From Mesostigma viride (Eukaryota > Streptophyta > Mesostigmatophyceae > Mesostigmatales > Mesostigmataceae): a stretch of DNA of 64,000 nt. Positions 1 through 11,054 of this stretch are shown piece after piece; position 1 is the first letter of the stretch, and each line of letters begins with the position of its first letter. Below the pieces are notes generated by a model. The model searched no databases and had not been told where the DNA came from. It saw only the letters and a program-made list of their open reading frames with translations. Where the stretch lies: contig RPFO01000050.1 of NCBI GenBank assembly GCA_009746045.1, positions 4,068,949-4,132,948 of the forward strand. The letters are read 5' to 3'. Position numbers and translations under genes: made by a program.

Positions 1-342
1 GGATGTCAGCTTCTGCCGCAGCTCCATGCGATACGTCTCCGTAGTCTTGTCCTTGCCGTAGCGGTCTGTAAGAATGGCCCACGCCTCCTGAGAGGTGTCC
101 GCCCGCTTGATGAGTAACAGAGCGGAGCCATCCAGAAACGTGCTCATGGCAGACAACACCGCTGCATCCTTCTTTGCATCGGTGACATCACCAGTCAAAA
201 CCCCCTGCAACTCATGCGCCTTCAAGAGACGCTGAAACCTGATAATAGTTGTGTCCCACTTCCCCACGTCTGATCCATCAAAAGTGGGAATGTTCTTGGC
301 GTTGGAAATAACAGATTGTGTATTGGTCATATTCCCAGACAT
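1..342 (-). CDS. Copia-type Gag polyprotein, N-terminal 114 residues (partial)
   Basis: Reading the minus strand from ATG at 342, the frame is open for 114 codons to the window edge. It begins MSGNMTNTQS, followed by a PTFDGSDVGKWD segment and later QEAWAILTDRYGKD, matching the N-terminal pattern of Copia Gag (UBN2/DUF4219-like: F-G-x-x-x-x-W near the start, then A-W-x-x-L-x-x-x-Y). Gag builds the cytoplasmic virus-like particle in which the element is reverse transcribed. No frameshift is visible in this part. In Copia elements Gag is usually the N-terminus of a single Gag-Pol frame; whether that holds here cannot be seen. It is the only coding part of the element inside the window. Confidence 0.8.
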   Translation of the reverse strand, partial: MSGNMTNTQSVISNAKNIPTFDGSDVGKWDTTIIRFQRLLKAHELQGVLTGDVTDAKKDAAVLSAMSTFLDGSALLLIKRADTSQEAWAILTDRYGKDKTTETYRMELRQKLTS

Positions 343-1010
343 TTTCAAACCTACTCAGGATGGTCGCACCAATCACTGTCACTCCTCACCAGTAGGACGA
401 ACTGTAGGATTCTCAGGAACTATTGTGGACTCCTCAGGGATGAGCTGGTCTAAAAATTCCGCCAAACGGCGCAGAGTTCGAGGGGTGCACACGATCTCCC
501 AATTAAAACTGGTGCCCCTATACTGTACTTCCACAGATGCTCTGTTCGGAGAAGGGGACACCCCCTGATGGCCGGTGTTGTAATCAGGATCCGGAATGAC
601 AATAGGATCTCCAGCAGATCTGGGACACCACAGAGCAGTGGTCAAATCTCTTTGCATAGACAAGTTTCTCCCCACTGAAAAATGTTGCAGAAAAACCAGA
701 TTTTTACTGCCCAGGAAGAACAGAAAAACGTTTTCTCCAAAGGAAAACGTCTCCACAGGAAAGATTCTTCAAGAATAAAGACAACCTTCCCAATACTCAA
801 GTGGCCCTTATGCCAAGGGTCTTACACTTTCAGCAGAACACTGCAGTTCCCTCAAGAAGAACACCTCCCACAAATTGGGTGGCCCGATTTCAACAAGAAG
901 AAGCGAAAAAGGCGCATCCAACGACTGCAATGTAGATGTGGGGCGTCCCCCTCACAGTCTTGGACAAGGTGAAGTGTATGAAGCTTGGCTTCACCAGATT
1001 TTGCCTGTCA
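343..1010 (-). other. Copia leader with upstream ORF
   Basis: This is the 668-bp stretch between primer-binding site and Gag start. It contains an open frame at 756-379 (125 codons, stop 37 bp before the Gag ATG). The middle of its translation (RASVEVQYRGTSFNWEIV) looks protein-like rather than low-complexity, but I recognise no family. It could be an extra small element protein, a regulatory upstream ORF, or chance. Confidence 0.35.
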
Positions 1011-1028
1011 CTTTCTGGCTCGATACCA
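1011..1028 (-). promoter_or_regulatory. Primer-binding site, initiator Met tRNA type
   Basis: On the minus strand the bases directly after the LTR read TGGTATCGAGCCAG. The plant initiator-Met site used by many Copia elements reads TGGTATCAGAGCCAG, so this is a match with one base missing. Its position touching the LTR end supports both calls. Confidence 0.7.
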
Positions 1029-1269
1029 TGTTGAACAATTAAGGTATTGGAGGAACGATCTTTCCAATTATAAGAATGTCGTATTAAAAACACATTACTT
1101 TCAATTGTTCCGAGCCCCACACACCCCAGACTCCATGGCTGGAGTCCAGTGGTATAAATTACGTGAGAACTGGAGCATCGTGCACAGGTGCATCACTTTT
1201 GTCCTAGGTCATGTGTGGCGGCTGAGCACTTTTGACCGTCGATATAAAAATCTTACGGCTCATACAACA
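1029..1269 (-). repeat. 5' LTR of the Copia element (241 bp)
   Basis: Bounded by the short inverted repeat TGTTG...CAACA, the standard TG...CA ends. It lies immediately upstream of the primer-binding site on the minus strand. A/T-rich TATA-like stretches lie inside. The second LTR is outside the window, so the right boundary rests only on the terminal motif. Confidence 0.6.
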
Positions 1270-2261
1270 TAAGTGTGAGCCACCACAAGTGCCGGCGCTC
1301 ACACTGGTAGGTGGCGCGGCGTACCAAAATCAGGACTAGTAGAATGCAATGTATGACATGCTGGAGCAAAGTCGCAGCGCCTCCAAGGCAGCATCAAACA
1401 TAGGAGGTGTGGCGCAACGCGCCTACACAGAGGTACACTTTTCTCGAACGGTACAGTCTAAAGTACTGCGCGAAGCGCGGATCCCTTTTAGCATCACAAC
1501 GGCTAGTAGTCTGAGACACAAACGGCGGAAAAACGCACAAGTCCAAAAGTCGCATAGACAGACAAGCGGACTAAAAGATTCCGTCGAACTAACAGATACG
1601 AAGCCCTCACAGTATCATGGGCACTAGAATATCTCGTAACATTTCACATAGCATCTCGACCCTGAAAATAACCACAAAGAGTCTAGTATAGTGGTCCGTA
1701 TAGCATCTCGGACCTGAAACGCAGCACTAAAAATTCGTAGCACGAATTAAATAGCCTGGAAAAATACATTAGTGTCGTCCCACTAATTCGGCTAACTGTC
1801 AGCCAAAAAACTAGTGCCGGGACTGCCTTGGCCCACTACGGCTGACATACAGCTTTAGCACAGCTTCCGTCGCCTAAGGCCATAGATAGCAATGGCTCGT
1901 TGTTTCGATGCCCTGATCATACCTGCTGTCTTTTTTGCCTTGACAACTGCACGGTGGCTCGCACGTGGGCTCGTGCCTGCTGGTTATCTCATGGATTCAT
2001 GTTTAACGTCAAGCCAGCGGTATGCCTTGACTCATACATTTCTTCAACTGCCTCAGCAATTGCCCCCGTGTGTGTGGCGGATGGCAGCAGGCGTGATTCC
2101 TGCTAGCTACATCATCCAAGATCTGTTTCAACTCATGCCTTGGTTTCAAGTGCCCGGTAAAATGCCCGTGTGCGTGGCGGCTGGCAGGAGATCTGGACGT
2201 TCTCGTACGAGAGCCGTGTGGAGAACGACATCGGGCCCATCTTCAGGAGAGGAGACGTACG
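1270..2261. other. No gene recognised
   Basis: Only short, unsupported open frames. There is a weak internal echo: the CCCGTGTG(T/C)GTGGCGG(A/C)TGGCAG motif occurs near 2065 and 2168. Nothing else is supportable. Confidence 0.5.
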
Positions 2262-2540
2262 TATGTAAGCACAAGCGATGAGGTGGACGTATGTAAGCAT
2301 AACCAAGGCTGAGTAAGTATGTAAGCATGAGCGAGGCCAAGTAATCCTGTAAGCATACACGAGGCCAAGTAAGCATGCAAGCATGAGGGAGGCCAAGTAA
2401 GCATGCAAGCATAAGCGAGGCCAAGTAAGCATGCAAGCATAAGCGAGGCCAAGTAAGCATGTAAGCATAAGCGAGGCCAAGTACGCATGTAAGCATAAGC
2501 GAGGCCAAGTACGCATGAAAGCATAAGTGAGGCCCTGAGT
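2262..2540. repeat. 28-bp minisatellite, about 10 units
   Basis: Imperfect direct repeats built around AAGCATAAGCGAGGCCAAGT, spaced 28 bp. Outer units are more diverged than central ones. Overlapping minus-strand open frames here are by-products of the repeat. Confidence 0.9.
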
Positions 2541-4017
2541 AGCGTTGACAAGAGGCGAAGAGGAGGCGTACCTGTGTGGGCATCAGTCATGCCAGTGGGT
2601 TGATACGAGGCCAGGCTCACGTAGGCGTACGCAAGGTCATGAGCGAGGCCAGCTGGTGGTATCAGGAGTGGAGGCTGACGTGCGAAGGTGTTAGCATAAG
2701 CAAGGCCAAGTTATGGTTAGGTCCAGGTGACTTGTAGGGTTTGCATCCCCCCAAGTAAGGCTGGGTACGGTGTGCACCTTACGCATGTGCCAGCTTACTA
2801 TCTTGTGACGCTAATGAGGGTCAGTAAGGCTGGGCATGGTGACAGGGCGTTCACGTGACGCATGTGCCAGCTTGCATCTTGTGACGCTAATGAGGGTCAT
2901 GATCCATTTCGGGTTGGGGCCCTGGGTGCATCCTCAAACAGAAACTCGACCAACAGCCATGTCCAGCCAGTAATACTTGCTTCAGACGTAGCAACCACTG
3001 CCTGCAGGACTATGATTCATGCCCCTCCTGGCTTATTTCCTTCAGTTACATAACATCCTGCAGCAAAAGCTTGCCCCCTAGCTTGCAGCCATTCCAGAAA
3101 TGATCCACTTGTAATAATCCACTTGTCTCCATTTGCTACCACCATCGGCTAATCAATGCATAGGTAAGAAATAAGCCGATTGTGTTCACTAATAACTACC
3201 ACAGGTAAAGCATTCCATAGGTAAGAAACAAGCTGATTGTCTTCATTTGCTACCACCATAGGTAAAGCAATGCATCTCGTTTATCACAACTTTTGTCCGA
3301 TATGTCACCTACATGGCAAGTACCCTAAGTAGCAGATGTTTTCCTTGCCTGCCGTCAATTTCCCAAGGCATGAGCCTGCCCATTACTCGGAAAGCCCTGC
3401 ATCCATCACTACTTATAAACCTGCTTCTCACGCCCGCACATTACTTGACGCCCATGCATGCCAGCTGCATGCGAATGGCCAAGGCCCAGTGAACGCATCG
3501 GATGCACTCAGCATCGTGTTATCTCGACCCATTATTTCCATTATGTTTACTTTGTTATTACTATGCACTCAGCATCGTGTAACCTCGACCCATTATTTTT
3601 ATTATGTTTACTTTGTTATTACTACTTTTATTGTTGCTTAAGAAGTTATTTGCACGTTAACCCAACCCAACCCCCATGTAGTTCTTGGCATGCTGTATTT
3701 GAAAAAAAAGTCCATGCCTCAACGTCCATATTTCAAGGCGTCGCTGTTCCAGGGGGCTGTCAACCCTGAACTGCTGCGTTTTAAACGGGTTCCTGTCCGG
3801 CGCGCCCACAGGAATGGGACACAGGGGTGGACCACGTGACCCTGTACAAGGCCCCTGAAACCGCAAGCGAAGAGACAAGGCAGCTCCTGGTGACGCATCT
3901 ACTGGCGGCCAGCGGGGCGGGTGGCGGCAGCGATTCTCCGGATATCTTGCAGGCGACGGCTGGTGCGTACGAAAGTGGCAGGCGGCAAGCATTACGTGCG
4001 GCCGCATCAACCTGAGT
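2541..4017. other. No gene; several local direct duplications
   Basis: Three short tandem duplications are visible: about 80 bp at roughly 2745-2900 (GTGACGCTAATGAGGGTCA twice), about 65 bp at 3118-3275 (TTTGCTACCACCAT and CATAGGTAAGAAA repeated), and about 62 bp at 3505-3625 (ATTATGTTTACTTTGTTATT twice). No coding sequence is supported. Confidence 0.6.
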
Positions 4018-5238
4018 CGGTTTGGATGTGCCGCGAGGAGGGACTTGATACGCAGGTTTGGATGTGCCGCGAGGAGGGACTGGATACGCAGGTTTGGATG
4101 TGCCGCGAGGAGGGACTGGATACGCAGGTTTGGATGTGCCGCGAGGGACTGGATACGCAGGTTTGGATGTGCCGCGAGGAGGGACTGGATACGCAGGTTT
4201 GGATGTGCCGCGAGGAGGGACTGGATACGCAGGTTTGGATGTGCCGCGAGGAGGGACTGGATACGCAGGTTTGGATGTGCCGCGAGGAGGGACTGGATAC
4301 GCAGGTTTGGATGTGCCGCGAGGAGGGACTGGATACGCAGGTTTGGATGTGCCGCGAGGAGGGACTGGATACGCAGGTTTGGATGTGCCGCGAGGAGGGA
4401 CTGGATACGCAGGTTTGGATGTGCCGCGAGGAGGGACTGGATACGCAGGTTTGGATGTGCCGCGAGGAGGGACTGGATACGCAGGTTTGGATGTGCCGCG
4501 AGGAGGGACTGGATACGCAGGTTTGGATGTGCCGCGAGGAGGGACTGGATACGCAGGTTTGGATGTGCCGCGAGGAGGGACTGGATATGCAGGTTTGGAT
4601 GTGCCGCGAGGAGGGACTTGATACGCAGGTTTGGATGTGCCGCGAGGAGGGACTGGATACGCAGGTTTGGATGTGCCGCGAGGAGGGACTTGATACGCAG
4701 GTTTGGATGTGCCGCGAGGAGGGACTGGATACGCAGGTTTGGATGTGCCGCGAGGAGGGACTTGATACGCAGGTTTGGATGTGCCGCGAGGAGGGACTTG
4801 ATACGCAGGTTTGGATGTGCCGCGAGGAGGGACTTGATACGCAGGTTTGGATGTGCCGCGAGGAGGGACTTGATACGCAGGTTTGGATGTGCCGCGAGGA
4901 GGGACTGGATACGCAGGTTTGGATGTGCCGCGAGGAGGGACTGGATACGCAGGTTTGGATGTGCCGCGAGGAGGGACTGGATACGCAGGTTTGGATGTGC
5001 CGCGTGGAGGGACTGGATACGCAGGTTTGGATGTGCCGCGAGGAGGGACTGGATACGCAGGTTTGGATGTGCCGCGAGGGACTGGATACGCAGGTTTGGA
5101 TGTGCCGCGAGGAGGGACTGGATACGCAGGTTTGGATGTGCCGCGAGGAGGGACTGGATACGCAGGTTTGGATGTGCCGCGAGGAGGGACTGGATACGCA
5201 GGTTTGGATGTGCCGCGAGGAGGGACTTGCTACGCAGG
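4018..5238. repeat. 36-bp minisatellite, about 34 units
   Basis: The unit contains TTTGGATGTGCCGCGAGG and is repeated about 34 times with very few substitutions. The main variant is GGACTGGATA versus GGACTTGATA. Two units lack 3 bp (GCGAGGGAC in place of GCGAGGAGGGAC). Because 36 is divisible by three and the unit lacks stops in several frames, long open frames run through on both strands (12-residue repeats such as QVWMCREEGLDT or LLAAHPNLRIQS). I treat these as repeat artefacts unless a transcript is shown. Confidence 0.95.
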
Positions 5239-6540
5239 CTTTTCAAGTGGCTTGTGTTAAAAACTAGTGCTACTATCGCATCGTACAACAGTATCGTGCT
5301 TCTGGCGGCCGCACATCGCACATCACACATCACACATCGCACATGACACATCACACATCGCGCATCGCACAATATGGCACTAATTATTAGCTAATCATTA
5401 GCTGGGGCGTCGGAGGATGTTATGTGTGTCTCGTTAACACATGGCCCGCTGCATGCACCGTCTCCTCACTACTTTAATAGGTTTGCCTATGTTATAGTCC
5501 CTGCGCACTAAGCATGCATGGCCCCTCGACTGAGCATGATGACATCATCATCATGACGTCTCCACGGATGCATCGCCACCAAGGATGACATCATCGTGAG
5601 CGTTACCATGCTGTCCAGCGCCCTCTGCACCATGAGCCTTTTCTCTTGCGATCCAGCACGCCGCATGTAGATGGTTGTTGTGCGCCAACACACCAGCGGC
5701 TGCATGTGCCCTTGGTGGGATGAACTACTCATGGGCGCATATTAACTGGCAACGTTGTGTCCCAGGGTGGAGATACCCACGCGACATGCGGTGCTTATCC
5801 TTGCCAAGGTTCTTGGGTGCATGCCAATGCACTGGTTGCAGGGGGGGGCAGGGGGGGGCATCACAGTGCTCACTCTTGCCTTCTTTGCCGCCGGCACGTT
5901 CGAGCAACCCCGCGGGGTGCCCCATGCCACCGCCCTTGTGCTCACGCTTTGCCTTGATTCTTGCGTACATGCCATTGCAAACTAAACAAATAAATATAAC
6001 TGCAGGGCGGAGCGTGGCGGAGGAGGCCAGCGCATCGCTCGGGGGGAAGCACGGCTTCACCCACGGCGTGACCGTGCGCCTGGGGTCTGGTGAGGATGCC
6101 GAAACAATAGACCTCGGTGCGCGCTCTATTTCTGATCATGGTGTTTTGCTATTTCTTACCTGATGTCGAGGTGCTTTGTTTCACGGGCGCACAGATTTGT
6201 GTGGGCAGAGCACAGGGAGGTAAGGAAGGGGGGTTACAAAGATGTACCATCAGGCCTGCTTGGTAGATCGGCGCATGCAAAGAACACTGCCGGCCCCCAC
6301 TGAAGTCCCGTGTGTAATGTGTGTGTATTTCAGGCGTCAGCATCAACGCAGTCGTCAGACTGTCCATAGCTGACAGAAATCCTTAACGCTTCTTTTTCTT
6401 ATGGAGCGTAGTTAGAGTTGGGATGGTTACTTGCGCAGCTAATGGCTGGGAAGGCGTGGTGTGGGCATGGCCTCATGCCCCCTAGATGGTGCTGGCAGTT
6501 CACCTATCGGAAAAGAATGCTGGTTGGAAAAGTGGTCTTT
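5239..6540. other. No gene recognised
   Basis: Contains an irregular run of CACATCGCACATCACACAT-like words (about 5315-5370), several GACATCATC words (5535-5600) and two G-runs near 5840-5860. No coherent coding frame. Confidence 0.5.
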
Positions 6541-7660
6541 TTCTATTAACAGTGAGCGCTGGAGATACTTGGATCCTTGACCATTTCTCTATTAATAGTG
6601 AGTGCTGGAGATACTTGGATCCTTGACCATTTCTCTATTAACAGTGAGCGCTGGAGATACTTGGATCCTTGACCATTTCTCTATTAACAGTGAGTGCTGG
6701 AGATACTTGGATCCTTGACCATTTCTCTATTAACAGTGAGTGCTGGAGATACTTGGATCCTTGACCATTTCTCTATTAACAGTGAGCGCTGGAGATACTT
6801 GGATCCTTGACCATTTCTCTATTAATAGTGAGCGCTGGAGATACTTGGATCCTTGACCATTTCTCTATTAATAGTGAGCGCTGGAGATACTTGGATCCTT
6901 GACCATTTCTCTATTAATAGTGAGTGCTGGAGATACTTGGATCCTTGACCATTTCTCTATTAATAGTGAGTGCTGGAGATACTTGGATCCTTGACCATTT
7001 CTCTATTAATAGTGAGTGCTGGAGATACTTGGATCCTTGACCATTTCTCTATTAACAGTGAGTGCTGGAGATACTTGGATCCTTGACCATTTCTCTATTA
7101 ATAGTGAGCGCTGGAGATACTTGGATCCTTGACCATTTCTCTATTAATAGTGAGCGCTGGAGATCCTTGACCATTTCTCTATTAATAGTGAGTGTTGGAG
7201 ATACTTGGATCCTTGACCATTTCTCTATTAACAGTGAGCGCTGGAGATACTTGGATCCTTGACCATTTCTCTATTAATAGTGAGCGCTGGAGATATTTCT
7301 ATTAATAGTGAGCGCTGGAGATACTTGGATCCTTGACCATTTCTCTATTAATAGTGAGCGCTGGAGATACTTGGATCCTTGACCATTTCTCTATTAATAG
7401 TGAGCGCTGGAGATCCTTGACCATTTCTCTATTAATAGTGAGTGTTGGAGATACTTGGATCCTTGACCATTTCTCTATTAACAGTGAGCGCTGGAGATAC
7501 TTGGATCCTTGACCATTTCTCTATTAATAGTGAGCGCTGGAGATATTTCTATTAATAGTGAGCGCTGGAGATACTTGGATCCTTGACCATTTCTCTATTA
7601 ATAGTGAGCGCTGGAGATATTTCTATTAATAGTGAGCGCTGGAGATACTTGGATCCTTGG
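6541..7660. repeat. 46-bp minisatellite, about 24 units, with higher-order structure
   Basis: Unit core TCTATTAATAGTGAGCGCTGG, then AGATACTTGGATCCTTGACC, spaced 46 bp. Some units are shortened (AGATCCTTGACC or AGATATTTC variants). The pattern of short and long units around 7150-7390 recurs about 250 bp later, so a multi-unit block has itself been duplicated. Confidence 0.95.
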
Positions 7661-8787
7661 CCACGGAGCATCCGCAGAGACTAGAAGACATGGAGCGTCC
7701 GTAGTGAAGAGATGTTCGTGAGAGGTAGTCCATCAGGCATTTGAGCCTGCATTAGGTCTGTTGTGCCTTTGTGGCTAATGCTTTTTCCTCGTCCAATTGT
7801 CTGGTTGTGGGCTGTCCTGCTCTGCAGAGGCGGACCTGAACATGCATCTGACTGATGCCAGCCGCTCACAGGTACGCTCAGTTGGACATTGTGTTCAGTG
7901 TTGAGTATAGTGGATGGTTGTCAGTGCTAAACATTGATCATAAGTACAGCCTGCATAGTTAGGTATTAGAAACCTTTTTTGCTATCTGCTTCGTGATGCG
8001 TTTGATAATATTTCCCCTTTACCAAATTAGCTGTAGCCTCTCGCTCCGTGTTTCCTTACCCTGTTTGCAGGGCACTGATCAGATCGGAGAACGACAACAA
8101 CATAAATGCTGTCCTAGTAACATGCCACTGCGTTTAGTATGATCGACTTGCCATGGCTTCCTCTGTTGGTTCCCTATTGCTGTTGTTGCTATTGTTTGCC
8201 ATCGTCGTGGGGAAGACTAAGAGCTATATCCCGGCCTCCAAATGCAGGCCACTGGGATTTCGCAATGCAACGATCGGCTAGTAAGGTCATTTTAGGTACC
8301 ATCTCCTGTGCTTCTTCTAATTGCCAACCTACTTTACTACAACGTGATTTGTCATTGTGCGTTTTGGCCACGTGCCGTGTGGCCTATGTTTGCAGCTGCT
8401 GAGCAGCCAGGTCTTGCCTCACACGGAGCAACAGCTGGAAATGTCCATCCTGGTAGCGCCTGTTGGCACAGGCGCGAAGCCATTCTGAAACCACACAGAA
8501 TCCATGGTAAACAAAAAAGTCTATCAGATCGCGATCCTAGTTTTCCAAGTCATGGATCATCAGGATGGCCATTTGCTGTGGCTGATGCTCATGATCACTG
8601 ATCGATCATTGCAACATGCATGAGTCGGAAAATATATGTGGACGGAGTTTCTGCATCAGCTGATCGACCTTGCTAGCATTTTTCCAACTAGGTCACCTCT
8701 ATCAAGGAGACAACCAGCGCAGGTCTCTATAGCAGGTCTCTATAGCAGGACTCTATAGCTAGGTGCACAACTCCGGGCGGTGCACAA
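7661..8787. other. No gene recognised
   Basis: Only short frames with no family resemblance. At about 8722-8760 there are three copies of a CTCTATAGCAGG-like word. The word CAAGGAGACAACCAGCGCAG at 8704 recurs near 40579. Confidence 0.45.
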
Positions 8788-10755
8788 GCCACGGGCCACG
8801 AGATAGCCATGGCTGACGGCGGAGCTCATAACTTTCACGTTTGAGCACCGAATTTAGCCGTGAATATCACAATCGATGCGTCTTTCTACGACGCACATGC
8901 TGATATAATTTTCCAAAGCTATTACGCAATATACGATGAGCAAACGCCTCTCGACGCAACGCAGCCTGGCGGCTGCGCTCGGCACTGAAAATACGCATGC
9001 AGCTTCGGCTGCAGCTTCGCCCACCGGCCCAGATGGCAACGGTGACACTAGTAGTGCACTGGTGCTCGCCCAGCCTCCCGGGCTCGCCTCGTCATCTGCA
9101 TCGCCTGAGCCTAAGCGCAGTCGCTCTGCTGAGCCGCCCTGGGAAGAGATCTCCTTTGACATCAACCGCCCCGGCTTCTGGCAACGCAGCGCCGGTTGGT
9201 TCATGGAAGACTTGTTTTACGGCAATCACGCCTCGCTTCTAGCCATGTGCGTGTACCTCACGTCCCACAACCGTGGCCGCTGGCCTGGTGATGGCCAGCT
9301 TGTCGACCCCGCCGAGGCTCTCCCAATCATTCACCGCATGAGTCGCCCCAAGCTCCAACGCTTCGCCCTCTGCTCCCTTGTTGGACGCTCCGAAACCGCG
9401 ATCTGGGCTTCCCCACCGCCTCCCCCCACCTTCCCCACCGAAGCCACCATCCGCACCCTCCTCAAGGAAGCTTTCGAGCAGCACGTGACCCCTCTTGCCG
9501 CAGATGTGGCGGCAATGGGCGGCACGCTGGCTGCTGAGCTTCCCACCATCCCCACCGCCACCGCCACCCCCCTCGCCCCCCCCCCCCCCCCCCTCCGCCT
9601 CCACCGACTCCATCACCGCCCAGCTCCGCGACATCGACCAGCGCCTCAAGGATAATGCAATCCCCATCGAGGTCTTGCAGAACACAGCCGGCCTCACCGC
9701 CCAGGCAGTGAAGGACATTGCCGCCAAGCCAGCCCCGGCTGGCCTGGCCGGCGATGCTCCTCCCATCACGACCTGGGCGGACATGCTTAAGCAACATACC
9801 ACCTCCACCACCTCCGCCGTCGCAGCCCAGCTCCAGCGGCAGACGCTTGACCTCCGCGAGGAGGCCGAGCTCGCCAAGCGCAGCCTCAACGCCATCCTCA
9901 AGAACTTCGACATGGAAGAAGGTGAGACTTCCGAGAAGCTTGCACGTGCGTTTGAGAGCAAAATCCTTGCACGCATGGGCCTTCTTGGTGAGATCAAGCT
10001 GACCGCCCACCGCCTCCCCCGCGCGCGGGGTAAGGCAGGGGCGCCTCCGCTTCTTCTCATCTTTGATAGCCCAGCGGACAAGATTTCGTTTCTCAGACGC
10101 CGCAAGCGGCTCGAGAAGACTCACTTCACCGTGGACGACGACTTGACCCTGGCACAGCAACAACGGCGACGGGAGCTATGGCCGACCTACCTCCAGCTCC
10201 GGCAGACCAAGGCGGGCCAGCCGGTGTACTGGAAGGGGGCGGCCATCTACGTCGGCCACAAGCCCTGGCAAGCGACCCCCTCGACCACCGCGGCCCCAGC
10301 AACTCCAGCCCCAGCTTAGGGGAATACAGCAGCAGTAGTGTAGAATAGTTAGACAGTGGCCTTGTACATGCCCGCCTACTACAGGCACTATACCAGCTTA
10401 GGCCTAGCCTTTTTAGTCATGTACATGTGTGCCTATGATGAGCCACCCTCCAGATGATGCCTAGCTTTATTTAATTATGCAGTGCCCATGCAGGGAGTAA
10501 CTCTCTGCTGAGACGCCATGCCATAGCTCTTGTATAGCCATGATGATCTTCCCCCACATGCCACGCTCCCCCTTAACTGGGCATAGCGCGATACATCATG
10601 AGGGTGCAGGTGCCTTGGTGCACCTCGAGCAAGTGTTGTTTACATCCCCACCCTTGCAGGAAGTAGCTTAGGATGTATGATAGGCCATATGCCCCCTCTC
10701 AAGGGCTATGTGCTACATATACTCCCAACGGAGTTATGTTACAATTCAATTCAAT
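8788..10755 (+). mobile_element. ORF1-only LINE-like retroelement (copy 1)
   Basis: A unit of about 2 kb: a 5' leader shared with two minus-strand copies (GACGGCGGAGCTCATAACTT here; near-identical text at about 43220 and 45580), one ORF1/gag-type gene, a 3' untranslated region, and a tail after CTCCCAACGGAG made of ATTCA-like pentamers. The copy at 40.6-43.3 kb ends in the same way (CTCCCAACGGAA plus ATTTA pentamers). No reverse transcriptase is present between ORF1 and the tail, so this copy must depend on another element for movement. Confidence 0.75.
8936..10319 (+). CDS. ORF1/gag-like protein of LINE-type element (frame slip in an 18-C run)
   Basis: ATG at 8936 opens a frame starting MSKRLSTQRSLAAALG; about 460 codons to the stop at 10319. 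The frame changes at a run of 18 C (9576-9593): the first part is read 8936 to about 9580, the second from about 9590 on. The rest looks intact, so a homopolymer length error is plausible. N-terminal third: a basic SPEPKRSRSAEP segment, then a folded-looking region (WEEISFDINRPGFWQRS). Middle: proline-rich linker and predicted helices (ITAQLRDIDQRLKDN; LQRQTLDLREEAELAKRS). C-terminus: GAPPLLLIFDSPADKISFL, then RRELWPTYLQLRQ, resembling the RNA-binding and C-terminal domains of L1 ORF1p. ORF1 proteins coat element RNA. The LINE ORF1 call rests on this pattern and on paralogues at 41.6, 44 and 56 kb. Confidence 0.65.
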
Positions 10756-10904
10756 AGCTAGGTGCTCCGCTATACCAAACTAGAATGCATGCGATCTTCC
10801 ACGATCATCTGAGGAGTGAGGTCTGTGTGCTCCATTGGACCCCTTCAGGCCGGACTGCCCGTTGATTCGCGCGATCTCGAGCCGCAATACATATAGGTAT
10901 TGCG
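10756..10904. other. Spacer between two retroelements
   Basis: AT-containing spacer ending in the AT-rich target of the large retroelement; no features seen. Confidence 0.5.
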
Positions 10905-10920
10905 TATATGCCTATATATA
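10905..10920. repeat. Target-site duplication, left copy
   Basis: The bases TATATGCCTATATATA adjoin the 3' end of the large minus-strand retroelement and recur exactly at 20399-20414, just past the 170-bp repeat array. A 16-bp match at both ends is what target-primed insertion leaves. Both sites are AT-rich, so chance is not excluded. Confidence 0.6.
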
Positions 10921-11054
10921 TTAAAAATATAATTACTTACAGCAGAGTGAAATCACTCAAACCAAAGCAAACGCCCAGCTATAAACCTATATACAGAGCC
11001 ATGTCAAAGCTCTATACTACGATAAGACCAATGGAAACGCCTAACGGGAGGAAC

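Larger units (their letters stand above)
1..1269 (-). mobile_element. Ty1/Copia LTR retrotransposon, 5' end (runs off left edge)
   Basis: On the minus strand this segment has the order LTR, tRNA primer-binding site, leader, gag start. The putative LTR (1029-1269) begins TGTTG and ends CAACA. The primer-binding site abuts it directly. A Gag-like frame opens at 342 and continues past base 1. Integrase, reverse transcriptase and the 3' LTR lie outside the window, so the superfamily assignment rests on the Gag sequence and the initiator-Met primer site, both usual for Copia elements. Confidence 0.75.

Noticed and set aside
2133-2620. Three overlapping minus-strand frames with LLGLAYACMLTWPR repeats
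   Set aside because: Shadows of the 28-bp minisatellite; the same repeat is read in three frames.
4018-5238. CRISPR-like direct repeats of 36 bp
   Set aside because: Units are contiguous with no unique spacers, and the genome is eukaryotic.
3657-5372. 571-codon minus-strand and about 440-codon plus-strand open frames
   Set aside because: They exist because the 36-bp unit lacks stops in several frames; flanking sequence shows no start context, splice sites or domain.
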